Positions 8,562 through 15,539 of a stretch of DNA of 15,539 nt are shown piece by piece (position 1 is the first letter of the stretch; every line of letters begins with the position of its first letter). The notes under the pieces were generated by a model. The model was not told where the DNA came from. It did no database searches and saw nothing but the letters and a program-made list of their open reading frames with translations. The stretch spans positions 1 to 15,539 of the forward strand of contig DAIDAH010000034.1 of the NCBI GenBank assembly GCA_027310735.1, given 5' to 3'. Source of the stretch: Methylotenera sp. GTDB taxonomy: Bacteria > Pseudomonadota > Gammaproteobacteria > Burkholderiales > Methylophilaceae. The position numbers and the translations under genes were made by a program.

Positions 8562-8683
8562 ATCAATATGCAATGCTAGTATTGTTAGATGAGTTCTGGT
8601 AATTAACGCACTGTTTTAAGTCATTCTGCACATCAAAGATGCGTATAACGTTGCTAATACTGCTTTTTAAACAATCTTTCATC

Positions 8684-8724
8684 TTGCCTACAAGGCAATA
8701 CCAGAGTAGTTCTTAGGTTTTTTT
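8684..8724 (+). terminator. Possible terminator downstream of the deacylase gene
   Basis: A perfect 6-bp stem TTGCCT-ACA-AGGCAA spans 8684-8698. A second weak hairpin follows, then a run of seven T at 8718-8724. The T-run is not directly joined to the stable stem, so this is a weak rho-independent candidate for the Pat-deacylase unit. The rest of the 8562-8761 spacer holds no gene that I can support. Confidence 0.25.
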
Positions 8725-8761
8725 ATCATTTAAACTTCACAATCTAGCCATTAAATTGTCA

Positions 8762-8778
8762 TTGGCACGGCTTATGCT
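8762..8778 (+). promoter_or_regulatory. σ54 (RpoN) promoter, -24/-12 type
   Basis: TTGGCACGGCTTATGCT matches the σ54 consensus YTGGCACGRNNNTTGCW at every defined position but one (A instead of the first T of TTGC). The invariant GG (8764-8765) and GC (8776-8777) have the required 10-base spacing. The expected transcription start is near 8789, leaving a leader of about 46 bases before the ATG at 8835. Transcription would need an enhancer-binding activator that is not in this window. Confidence 0.62.
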
Positions 8779-8822
8779 GGTTGATAGGTGCAATATCCTT
8801 ATTGCGCTGTAATTTGATGACT

Positions 8823-8828
8823 AGGAGG
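8823..8828 (+). promoter_or_regulatory. Strong Shine-Dalgarno that decides the start of the 8835 gene
   Basis: AGGAGG lies six bases before the ATG at 8835 and is the best ribosome-binding site in the window. It fixes the start at 8835 rather than the in-frame TTG at 8781, which lies upstream of the predicted σ54 transcription start. Confidence 0.85.
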
Positions 8829-8834
8829 TTCAAA

Positions 8835-9245
8835 ATGAAATCTTTATCTCAACGAACGTCGTTATTACTGGGTGTAGTGTTGTCGGTGGGGGCGCTGACA
8901 GTATTTGCTAAAATGAGCCCTGTAGCTGACATTCATGCCAGCGTAGTTTCAAAGGCAGCACAAAGTAAAAATGGTGTTATTTTAGTATTGACCAAGCGCG
9001 GTCCCATTGCAGCACAAGCCGCTTATTTGTTGTTAGCGCAAATCAAGCAAAACGAAGGTTTTTCACCTTTGTTTATGGCGGTAGAAGATGATAAAGCATC
9101 TGATTATATGCAGGCTTTATCGTTGCCAGATGAGTCGTTGCCTGCTGTGATTTTTTTCAACAAATCAGGTGTAGAGCTAGTTCGCGTAGTGGCAGCTAAA
9201 TCTGCGATGATTAAAGCGGTGCAAGTACAAAATCATGCTGATTAA
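8835..9245 (+). CDS. Exported thioredoxin-fold-like protein without cysteines, function unknown
   Basis: Protein of 136 residues, not a family I can name. The first 25 residues form a classical signal peptide (basic start, hydrophobic LLLGVVLSVGALTV, then VFA before K26), so the mature protein of about 111 residues is likely periplasmic. The mature part looks like a thioredoxin fold. A strand GVILVLT is followed by RGPI (55-58) where thioredoxins have CGPC, then a helix. SLPAVIFFNKSGVELVRV carries P103 at the place of the cis-proline and the usual β-hairpin. No cysteine exists anywhere in the protein, so it cannot act as a thiol-disulphide enzyme; a binding or chaperone role is possible. It appears monocistronic, with a σ54-type promoter, a strong Shine-Dalgarno and a strong terminator of its own. 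The gene is secure; the fold is inferred from pattern only. Confidence 0.8.
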   Translation: MKSLSQRTSLLLGVVLSVGALTVFAKMSPVADIHASVVSKAAQSKNGVILVLTKRGPIAAQAAYLLLAQIKQNEGFSPLFMAVEDDKASDYMQALSLPDESLPAVIFFNKSGVELVRVVAAKSAMIKAVQVQNHAD

Positions 9246-9262
9246 TATGGCTTACTTGAGCC

Positions 9263-9308
9263 AGTAGGGCAGCAAGTAACAAGTACATTACTTCCTGCCT
9301 TACTTTTA
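9263..9308 (+). terminator. Rho-independent terminator between convergent genes
   Basis: The arms 9263-9279 and 9288-9304 form a 17-bp stem with 15 Watson-Crick pairs, one G-T pair and one mismatch, closed by an 8-base loop. A short T-run (TTTT within 9304-9307) follows on the plus strand. It ends the small exported-protein gene. The minus-strand side lacks a T-run, so its effect on the convergent CheW gene is uncertain. Confidence 0.75.
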
Positions 9309-9315
9309 AAGTACG

Positions 9316-11874
9316 CTATCCATTCACAACTTCTCTGGTATCAATCTCATCAAAAGGGCTACTGAGCATCCTGAGCAGATATTCGATATCAATCTCTTGT
9401 ATCAGTAATTTACCATCATTTGCTTTAATGATTTGTTTAATTAAGCTGCCGCGACTATCTGATGTAAGTGGCGTGGTGCTTACTTGATCCCTATTGAATT
9501 CTGCCACAGAATGTAGAGCACTAATCAGCAGGCCGACTTTATGTTGACCGTAGTTAATCACCACTACTTGGCTGCTACTATCTCGCTTGGAAGGAACACC
9601 ACTGAGCAAGTAACCAAGATCAAATACCCATGCATAAGCATGATCTTCGCTTTCATGTTGTATTGCTAATACACCTACACGCTCAGAGCGACTACCCATT
9701 GAAACTGGGGAAATTTCAGATGCAGCCAGTGCCTCTAGTACGTGTTCAGCCTCAATCGCAAACAAGCCACCGTCAATAAAGAATGTGGCAAACTCCAATC
9801 CACCAGAGTGGATATTTGAGGTTTCAATAATTGATGCAGTGTTATTGCCAGCAACACTGCGCTCACGTACTTCACCAAAGGAGTCAAAAACTACGGCAAT
9901 GACATCCTCTTTGTATCCATCATTAACTTTAAATTCTCGATAGCCATTTGATGCGCTACAGCCCATGATCTGATAATGATTATCGTGAGTCACAATGCAC
10001 GAAGCACTTTTACCATTTGGTAGTGCTAATAGATTCGCATCAATCTCCAGAGTAGTGCCCACTGGACGAGTAGGATCTGTGCTCGAAATGATTTTAGCTT
10101 GCCGATCAATGTAAAAAGCACTCATGGATTCTTTTTCGGCAATTCCTCCTTGTAACATTGCAAAGAATTCGTTTGCAGAATCAAATACAATGCCAACGCC
10201 ACCAACAACGGTAGCGCTATCCGGCGCCATGATTGCCGCATGATAGATATATGTCGGTGCGCCATCATACAGTGCATCTGGCCTAAAAGGAGGCACATAA
10301 TATTGCTGATCTGTTTTTAAGGACATTACCTTCGCTAGCGTATCCTGATCAATTTCTCTGCCGATAATCGAACCATTAATTTCATCGTTTGGATTGGTAC
10401 TCGCAATGATCTTACCTGTGTTGTCATAAACAAAAATGCGCGTGTAAACGGTATAGAGTTTATTGATGTACTCCAAGATATCGGTAATATGGCCTACGGT
10501 GTTAGTGTCCATGTGTGGAGCCGCAAATGCTGTTCTTAACTCTGGCGTTACAGCCCACCAGCGGCAATCATCTGAACGTTCGTATAAATTGCGGTCTAGA
10601 AGGTCTACCAGCAAATGTGATGCAAACTCAGCATCTTGCAGTCTGGAGGCAAGAACAGTTTCATAGAGGTCATTAATTGATTGCGAGAACAGCTCATTGC
10701 TGCGTGTACCTGTTTCACTAATTTGATCCAGAATAGTTTTGAGTTTCAATAGCTCGCCACCATAACCTGCTGTCATCACCTGACCGTTCCATACGACGCG
10801 GCGTATCGTTTCTGCCGCTGTCATGATTTCAAATAGTGGTGGGCAGAATGATTGCGCATGTGACAGCAGGCCTTCGGCCACAACAGGATCGAGCGTTTTC
10901 AATGTGTCACTATCCTGACCGGAAAATGCAACTTCAATCGGCGTCATCACTTGGCCTTGCCAGCCCTTTGGCCCCATATAGCCTTGATAGCCTTCAGCAG
11001 CAAAAGTGCGCACCAAATATTCACGACCACCATACATCAACAAGTTTGGTTTGCCATCCATATTGACCGGCACAATAGTGTCTATAGGCACCCATAGACG
11101 GTCACTAGATTCAATTACATGATTGTCGCCATCTAGCAGGAGCATCACTGAGCGCTGGGAAGGGTCGCCGTGTGACTTGAAAATACCTTCGACTTCTTGC
11201 GTAAAATTAAAACATAGACATAGCACACCAATCGGCACACCAGTACTGGGATGCAACATGCGTTTAGAGTAAATCAATGCTTTGTGTTTATTCGGGCGCA
11301 GGTCGGATGCACGAAAAGTTTCCACGTAGTCATCCGTTGCCAGTGTTTCCATAATTAGTGGGTCAAGGCTACCCTCAATTGGTGATTCTTGGTTAATTTG
11401 CACCAAAACGTTACCATGCACATCTAGCAAAATGATTTCATCATATACAGTGTATTTACTTCTATAAGCACGTAAGCGATAGCGAGCAGAGTTTTCATTT
11501 CCTGATAACCCTGCCACGAAAGCACATAGCTCGTTATCAGTCGCAAGAAAGCCTACATCAGCAGTTCTTTCGTATAAATTACGGACAAGAATATCAATCA
11601 CGAATTGTGATTTTGTGCCGATTTCATCAAGTACAGTGGCAACTTTCTCTTGCACCAGACTTAACACCAGTTCGCTTTCCAATCGGCTAAAGCTTTCTCT
11701 TGTCTTAGCCATTGTAGGTAAGATTGATTTGGCCTCTACAGGGCAATTCATTTTGGCGGAAGATTCAATGATGCGCCACATTAAATTAAGTTCATGGAGT
11801 GACTGCTCGCAACGAATGACATCTCTCATATATGGCAGAAAGTTATCAATTTGCATTGAAGTTTTTTGATTCAT
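9316..11874 (-). CDS. Soluble tandem dCache-like sensor with C-terminal CheW domain
   Basis: Protein of 852 residues that appears to join ligand sensing to the chemotaxis coupling function. I see a helical N-terminus (1-95) and a first dCache-like module (about 95-330). A helical linker leads to a second dCache-like module (about 420-670), then a CheW-like domain (about 691-841, beginning FATFFIDGGLFAIEAEHVLEAL). The two sensor modules are an internal duplication: each opens with RNLYER followed by T/S and an acidic pair, near residues 98 and 428. No transmembrane helix, signal peptide, HAMP or methyl-accepting signalling domain is visible, so it is probably cytoplasmic and meets CheA or receptors through its CheW part. 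No cheA or cheY lies nearby. The ATG at 11874 is preferred; a TTG at 11886 would add four residues. A σ54-like promoter lies upstream. Confidence 0.85.
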   Translation of the reverse strand: MNQKTSMQIDNFLPYMRDVIRCEQSLHELNLMWRIIESSAKMNCPVEAKSILPTMAKTRESFSRLESELVLSLVQEKVATVLDEIGTKSQFVIDILVRNLYERTADVGFLATDNELCAFVAGLSGNENSARYRLRAYRSKYTVYDEIILLDVHGNVLVQINQESPIEGSLDPLIMETLATDDYVETFRASDLRPNKHKALIYSKRMLHPSTGVPIGVLCLCFNFTQEVEGIFKSHGDPSQRSVMLLLDGDNHVIESSDRLWVPIDTIVPVNMDGKPNLLMYGGREYLVRTFAAEGYQGYMGPKGWQGQVMTPIEVAFSGQDSDTLKTLDPVVAEGLLSHAQSFCPPLFEIMTAAETIRRVVWNGQVMTAGYGGELLKLKTILDQISETGTRSNELFSQSINDLYETVLASRLQDAEFASHLLVDLLDRNLYERSDDCRWWAVTPELRTAFAAPHMDTNTVGHITDILEYINKLYTVYTRIFVYDNTGKIIASTNPNDEINGSIIGREIDQDTLAKVMSLKTDQQYYVPPFRPDALYDGAPTYIYHAAIMAPDSATVVGGVGIVFDSANEFFAMLQGGIAEKESMSAFYIDRQAKIISSTDPTRPVGTTLEIDANLLALPNGKSASCIVTHDNHYQIMGCSASNGYREFKVNDGYKEDVIAVVFDSFGEVRERSVAGNNTASIIETSNIHSGGLEFATFFIDGGLFAIEAEHVLEALAASEISPVSMGSRSERVGVLAIQHESEDHAYAWVFDLGYLLSGVPSKRDSSSQVVVINYGQHKVGLLISALHSVAEFNRDQVSTTPLTSDSRGSLIKQIIKANDGKLLIQEIDIEYLLRMLSSPFDEIDTREVVNG

Positions 11875-12189
11875 TTTAAGACCCAAATTGTTATCACTAG
11901 CATCATTGCAGGTGATTTAGTTCTCAGCATCGTCGCTGGAAATTTAATTTAGATTAAGCAAAATCTGAGCCAAGATATAAGTAAATACTTAGTGTTGATA
12001 GGCGTTCATTTGATTGCAGATAAGAAGCTTATATGTGGTGCGTTGATTGTATTTTTGCACCAATTATGTGCGAGGTGTGAGATTTATGCTCATTGCAAAT
12101 TGATAGCAATCTATTCTTTACATTGGATTGTCGTTTCAGTCTGGCAATTAAGTGATGAACCTTAATGTTTGCGTGTGATGGTATGAATT
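11875..12189. other. Divergent intergenic region between CheW-sensor and PAS-GGDEF-EAL genes
   Basis: These 315 bases contain no open frame I can support. They hold the σ54-like site for the minus-strand gene (11957-11973) and a small inverted repeat ATTGC-N9-GCAAT at 12092-12110. I find no convincing σ70 pair for the plus-strand gene and no match to the c-di-GMP riboswitch core. Confidence 0.6.
11957..11973 (-). promoter_or_regulatory. σ54-like promoter of the CheW-sensor gene
   Basis: Read on the minus strand, TTGGCTCAGATTTTGCT fits the σ54 consensus YTGGCACGRNNNTTGCW with two mismatches, both in the -24 box. The GG-N10-GC spacing is exact and the -12 TTGCT is perfect. Predicted transcription starts near 11946, about 72 bases before the ATG at 11874. 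Confidence 0.42.
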
Positions 12190-14811
12190 ATGCTTCATGC
12201 TCTTAAATTTTATATCCATAACCATAGATCTAATTTCATTAAGAAGCTAATGATCCATCTAAGCAAAAAAGTTAGAACTATCGAAAGTATCACCGCACTT
12301 CAGCACGATCACACGCTCATGCTCGACTCTCTTATGGATAGTTTGCAAGGCATGTTGTATTGCAATCTTTATGACCATCATTGGACGATGGTGTTTGCAA
12401 GTAAAGGTTGCGAGCGGTTAACCGGCTATATGGCTGAAGATATTATGTTTAATCAAACGATTTCCTATGAAGAAATCATTCATGAAGATGACCGTAAACT
12501 TGTCCGCAAAGCAATCGCAGACTCCGTTAGTTCAGGACTCAGTTTTGAGTTGGAGTACCGTATCCGCCACGCAGATGGTAGTGTTGTGTGGGTGATAGAG
12601 CGCGGAAATCCAATCTACGATGCTAAAGATGAAGTGATAGCACTAGAGGGCTATATTCAGAATATTAACAAGCGCAAACATTTTGAACATTCTTTACGTG
12701 AAGCTGAAAACCGCTACCGATCAATATTTGAGAATTCAATTGAAGGTATTTTCCAAACCTCCGCGAGTGGAGATTACTTGATTGTTAACTCTGCGTTAGC
12801 TGAGATGTATGGTTACAACTCACCAGATGACTTAATGCATGATCTGAATAATATTCAGCAACAACTCTATGTTTCACCGATGCGTCGAGATGAATTTATT
12901 CAGGCTATGGCTATTCATGGTCGTGTGTCTAATTTTGAGTCTCAAGTATATAAAAAAGACGGAAGCACAATCTGGATTTCAGAGAATGCGCGCATGGTAT
13001 GTGATAACCATGGCAAGATTCTTTATTATGAAGGGACTGTTCAGGACATTACAGACCTAAGAACCGCTCAGGAGTCACTACGGCTGAGTGAGGAGATAGC
13101 ACAGCAATCACTAGAAGCATTAAAACATCAAAAATTCGCTTTGGACAAACATGCGATAGTAAGCGTTACTAACGTAGATGGTCGCATCACTTATGCAAAT
13201 GAGAAGTTTTGCGAAGTCACTGGTTATTCTCTGGAAGAGTTAATCGGGAAAGATAATGCAATCGTAAATTCCGGATATCACCCAGAGGGTTTTTTTAAGG
13301 GAATGTACAGTGTCGTGGCAAGTGGAAACTCATGGCATGCTGAAGTGTGTAATCGAGCTAAGGATGGCCACCTTTACTGGGTAGACGCCACTATTGCACC
13401 TTATCTGGGAGATGATGGTAAACCAGAAAGTTATATTACCATCAGTACAGATATTAGTCAGCGTAAGGCCGCTGAAGAAACAAGTCACCATCTAGCATTT
13501 TATGACCAACTCACGCACTTACCCAATCGTAGATTATTGCTGGATAGAATTACTCAAGCCTTGGCTGCCAGCGTCCGTAGTGGTCGTCACGGCGCGTTAT
13601 TATTTCTAGATCTTGATCACTTTAAAGTTCTCAATGATACATTAGGACATGATGTGGGTGACTTGTTACTGTTGCAGGTTGCAAAACGATTAGAGAGCTG
13701 TGTGCGTGAAGGTGACACTGTGGCTCATATCGGTGGAGATGAGTTTGTGGTGTTATTGGAGAGTTTAAGTACAAGTCCTGTTGAAGCTGCGACGCAAACG
13801 GAAGTGGTAGGCGAGAAGATTCTATCATTGCTCAATAAACCATTTCAGCTAGATATACACGAGTATCAGAGTAGCCCAAGTATAGGTGTAGTCATTTTCA
13901 GTGATCAGCAGCATACACAGGATAATTTGCTAAAGCAGGCAGATATTGCCATGTATCAAGCTAAAAGTGCCGGGCGTAATACGCTGCGTTTTTTCGACCC
14001 AATGATGCAAGAAGCGATTAATGCCCGGGTGAAAAATGAGAGGGAGTTACGCAAAGCGCTAGAACTGCAACAGTTTGAGCTGCATTATCAAATACAAGTT
14101 GATAACATTGGCCGCCCCTTGGGAGCTGAAGCTTTAATACGTTGGCGGCATCCGGAGCGCGGCATGATTCCTCCTGTGCAATTTATCCCATTGGCTGAAG
14201 AAACAGGGCTGATATTGCCTATGGGGCAATGGGTACTTAATGCTGCTTGTGCTCAATTAAAACTATGGCAGAAGGATTCACTTACGAGTGATTTGGTGTT
14301 GGCTGTCAATGTGAGTGCCAAGCAATTCCACCAGCCTAATTTTGTTGATGAAGTAAAAGAGGCTGTGGCGCGTTATGGCATTAATCCACGAAGGCTCAAA
14401 TTAGAGCTGACTGAAAGTTTATTGGTAGACAATGTTAAAAATATTATTGCCACAATGACTTCACTGGGAGCGCTAGGCATTAAATTTTCGTTAGATGATT
14501 TTGGTACAGGCTATTCATCTTTACAGTATCTTAAAAAACTGCCGTTAAGTCAGCTCAAAATTGATCAGTCATTTGTGCGTGATATTGTGACTGATAGTAG
14601 TGATCGTGCAATTGTATTAACCATTATTACCATGGCACATAGTTTGGAGTTGGATGTAATTGCTGAAGGTGTCGAGACGGAAGGTCAGCGGCAAGTCCTC
14701 TTAAATGAGGGCTGTAAACATTTCCAAGGCTATTTGTTTGGTAAACCAGTGTCAATTATGGATTTTGATTTATTGTTAAAAAAATCAACGACAAGTAGTG
14801 CTTTGTCATGA
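12190..14811 (+). CDS. PAS-PAS-PAS-GGDEF-EAL cyclic-di-GMP turnover protein
   Basis: Cytoplasmic bifunctional-type c-di-GMP protein, 873 residues, without visible membrane segments. Three PAS/PAC units lie at about 45-160, 172-293 and 315-430, each with the late PAS pattern (for example DGSVVWVIERGNP, DGSTIWISENARM, DGHLYWVDATIAP). GGDEF follows (about 437-605) with intact GGDEF at 515-519 (13732-13746) and an RxxD (REGD) inhibitory-site motif five residues before it. The EAL domain (about 615-865) has EAL at 647-649 and all key motifs: NVSAKQF, ELTES, DDFGTGYSS, LKID, AEGVE and QGYLFGKP. Both catalytic activities therefore look intact. The start is uncertain: no clear Shine-Dalgarno precedes the ATG at 12190, and ATG at 12250 is an alternative that removes 20 residues before any domain. 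It diverges from the CheW-sensor gene. The signals bound by the PAS units are unknown. Confidence 0.93.
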   Translation: MLHALKFYIHNHRSNFIKKLMIHLSKKVRTIESITALQHDHTLMLDSLMDSLQGMLYCNLYDHHWTMVFASKGCERLTGYMAEDIMFNQTISYEEIIHEDDRKLVRKAIADSVSSGLSFELEYRIRHADGSVVWVIERGNPIYDAKDEVIALEGYIQNINKRKHFEHSLREAENRYRSIFENSIEGIFQTSASGDYLIVNSALAEMYGYNSPDDLMHDLNNIQQQLYVSPMRRDEFIQAMAIHGRVSNFESQVYKKDGSTIWISENARMVCDNHGKILYYEGTVQDITDLRTAQESLRLSEEIAQQSLEALKHQKFALDKHAIVSVTNVDGRITYANEKFCEVTGYSLEELIGKDNAIVNSGYHPEGFFKGMYSVVASGNSWHAEVCNRAKDGHLYWVDATIAPYLGDDGKPESYITISTDISQRKAAEETSHHLAFYDQLTHLPNRRLLLDRITQALAASVRSGRHGALLFLDLDHFKVLNDTLGHDVGDLLLLQVAKRLESCVREGDTVAHIGGDEFVVLLESLSTSPVEAATQTEVVGEKILSLLNKPFQLDIHEYQSSPSIGVVIFSDQQHTQDNLLKQADIAMYQAKSAGRNTLRFFDPMMQEAINARVKNERELRKALELQQFELHYQIQVDNIGRPLGAEALIRWRHPERGMIPPVQFIPLAEETGLILPMGQWVLNAACAQLKLWQKDSLTSDLVLAVNVSAKQFHQPNFVDEVKEAVARYGINPRRLKLELTESLLVDNVKNIIATMTSLGALGIKFSLDDFGTGYSSLQYLKKLPLSQLKIDQSFVRDIVTDSSDRAIVLTIITMAHSLELDVIAEGVETEGQRQVLLNEGCKHFQGYLFGKPVSIMDFDLLLKKSTTSSALS

Positions 14812-14895
14812 TATGAAGTGTCGTTAACAAATAATATTGTACTTTTATATTCATGCATTCACTGCACAATTAAGTTGGTTCAAAATAAGTTTGAA

Positions 14896-15539
14896 TTAAA
14901 ACTGCATTAACGCTTTTCTAATTTCCATCTCATCTAAACCTTTGCCAATAATCACTATGCGTGAAGTTGGTGTTTCTTCATTCCAACCTTCAAGCAAGCT
15001 CGGTGGATATGGCGTGAAATGTACCGCGTGAATCGCTAAAGGTGCTGATTGGTCAGATGCGTGGATGATGCCTTTGAGTCGTAGTAAATTCTTGCCATAG
15101 GTTTGGCAAAACCATAATAAATGTGGTTTTAAATCTGACCAGCGTAGTGGGCTGGGCATGGTGACGGTAAAGCTCACGATGTCATCATCATGTACTTTAG
15201 TATTTTGTGGCAAAGTGCCTTTAGGTGATTTTGACTTACTCGGGGCGCGCAACCAGCGTTGCGGTTCCGCTTGTTTGCTAGCAACGTCAAATAGCCCCAC
15301 ATCAATTACAAAGGCTGGGTCTAGCTCACCTTGTATGATTTGATGTTGTGTTGCACCTGGGTTGATTGTTGAGAGTTTTTCTTGCAAAGCGCATATTTGT
15401 TCGCTGCTAGCTAAGTCGGTCTTGGTTAGCACCAATACATCAGCCACTGCTGCCTGTTTTAATGCTTCCGAACTCTCTGCAATTTGCTGTAACCCATAAA
15501 CACTATCGATGGTCACCACAACCGCATCCAGTCTATAGG
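14896..15539 (-). CDS. CobW/G3E-family GTP-binding protein, N-terminal part outside window
   Basis: C-terminal portion of a G3E GTPase of the CobW/YjiA group, often metal chaperones or zinc-homeostasis proteins. The frame remains open to the window edge (YRLDAVVVTIDSVYG), so the GTG at 15519 is an internal valine and the P-loop and CxCC metal motif lie outside. Visible are DAVVVTIDSV, typical of the family, and the guanine-specificity motif TKTD (15415-15426) in VLVLTKTDLA. A C-terminal CobW_C-like domain follows, starting near IVSFTVTMPSPLRW and containing GKNLLRLKGII. There is no histidine-rich metal-binding stretch in the part seen. It converges on the PAS-GGDEF-EAL gene with an 84-base gap, in which I see no strong terminator. 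The subfamily and metal cannot be told from this part. Confidence 0.88.
   Translation of the reverse strand, partial: YRLDAVVVTIDSVYGLQQIAESSEALKQAAVADVLVLTKTDLASSEQICALQEKLSTINPGATQHQIIQGELDPAFVIDVGLFDVASKQAEPQRWLRAPSKSKSPKGTLPQNTKVHDDDIVSFTVTMPSPLRWSDLKPHLLWFCQTYGKNLLRLKGIIHASDQSAPLAIHAVHFTPYPPSLLEGWNEETPTSRIVIIGKGLDEMEIRKALMQF

Noticed and set aside
8781..8834. 54-base N-terminal extension (TTG start) of the small exported protein
   Set aside because: It has no ribosome-binding site, would hide the signal peptide and begins upstream of the predicted σ54 transcription start; the ATG at 8835 has AGGAGG.
12092..12110. ATTGC-N9-GCAAT repeat as a promoter operator
   Set aside because: Five-base arms in AT-rich DNA are expected by chance, and no promoter is recognisable beside it.
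14879..14895. Hairpin TTCAAA-N5-TTTGAA after the stop of the CobW-like gene
   Set aside because: The stem is six AT-rich pairs with no T-run in the needed direction; too weak to call a terminator.
15517..15519. GTG as start of the CobW-like gene
   Set aside because: The frame continues to the window edge and encodes the conserved DAVVVTIDSV region, so the gene is truncated by the window.

Overview
The window reads as an ordinary chromosomal stretch of a Gram-negative, probably motile proteobacterium. Its moderate GC, the clsB/ybhP gene pair, the two large GGDEF-EAL proteins and the σ54-type promoter motifs fit a betaproteobacterium; a Methylophilaceae-like lineage is a guess from gene content and is not proven. 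I see no tRNA, rRNA, CRISPR array, insertion sequence or phage gene. Both ends cut through genes: a GGDEF-EAL protein on the left and a CobW-type GTPase on the right.

Layout. Bases 2-2065 (+) hold the 3' part of a c-di-GMP turnover protein (GAF-like, GGDEF, EAL). It converges on a minus-strand group read in the order MgtC-like membrane protein (4855-4106), YbhP-like endonuclease/exonuclease/phosphatase protein (4019-3255) and ClsB-type cardiolipin synthase (3271-2096). The last two genes overlap by 17 bases. Divergent from this group, bases 4921-8561 (+) encode an 893-residue Pat/YfiQ-like protein (NDP-forming acyl-CoA synthetase fused to a GNAT acetyltransferase) and, 35 bases later, a zinc-dependent class II HDAC-like deacylase. 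This is a plausible protein-acylation on/off pair. Next comes a small exported thioredoxin-fold protein without cysteines (8835-9245, +). It has a near-consensus σ54 promoter and a strong Shine-Dalgarno before it, and a long terminator hairpin after it.

The right half is sensory. A soluble protein with two tandem dCache-like modules and a C-terminal CheW domain (11874-9316, -) also has a σ54-like promoter. It sits head-to-head with a PAS-PAS-PAS-GGDEF-EAL protein (12190-14811, +). The C-terminal part of a CobW/G3E GTPase (15539-14896, -) closes the window.

Together the genes cover c-di-GMP signalling, chemotaxis-type sensing, membrane phospholipid synthesis and protein acylation. The most interesting points are the acetyltransferase/deacylase tandem whose synthetase part keeps the phospho-histidine motif, the redox-dead thioredoxin-like protein behind a σ54 promoter, and the duplicated-cache CheW protein.
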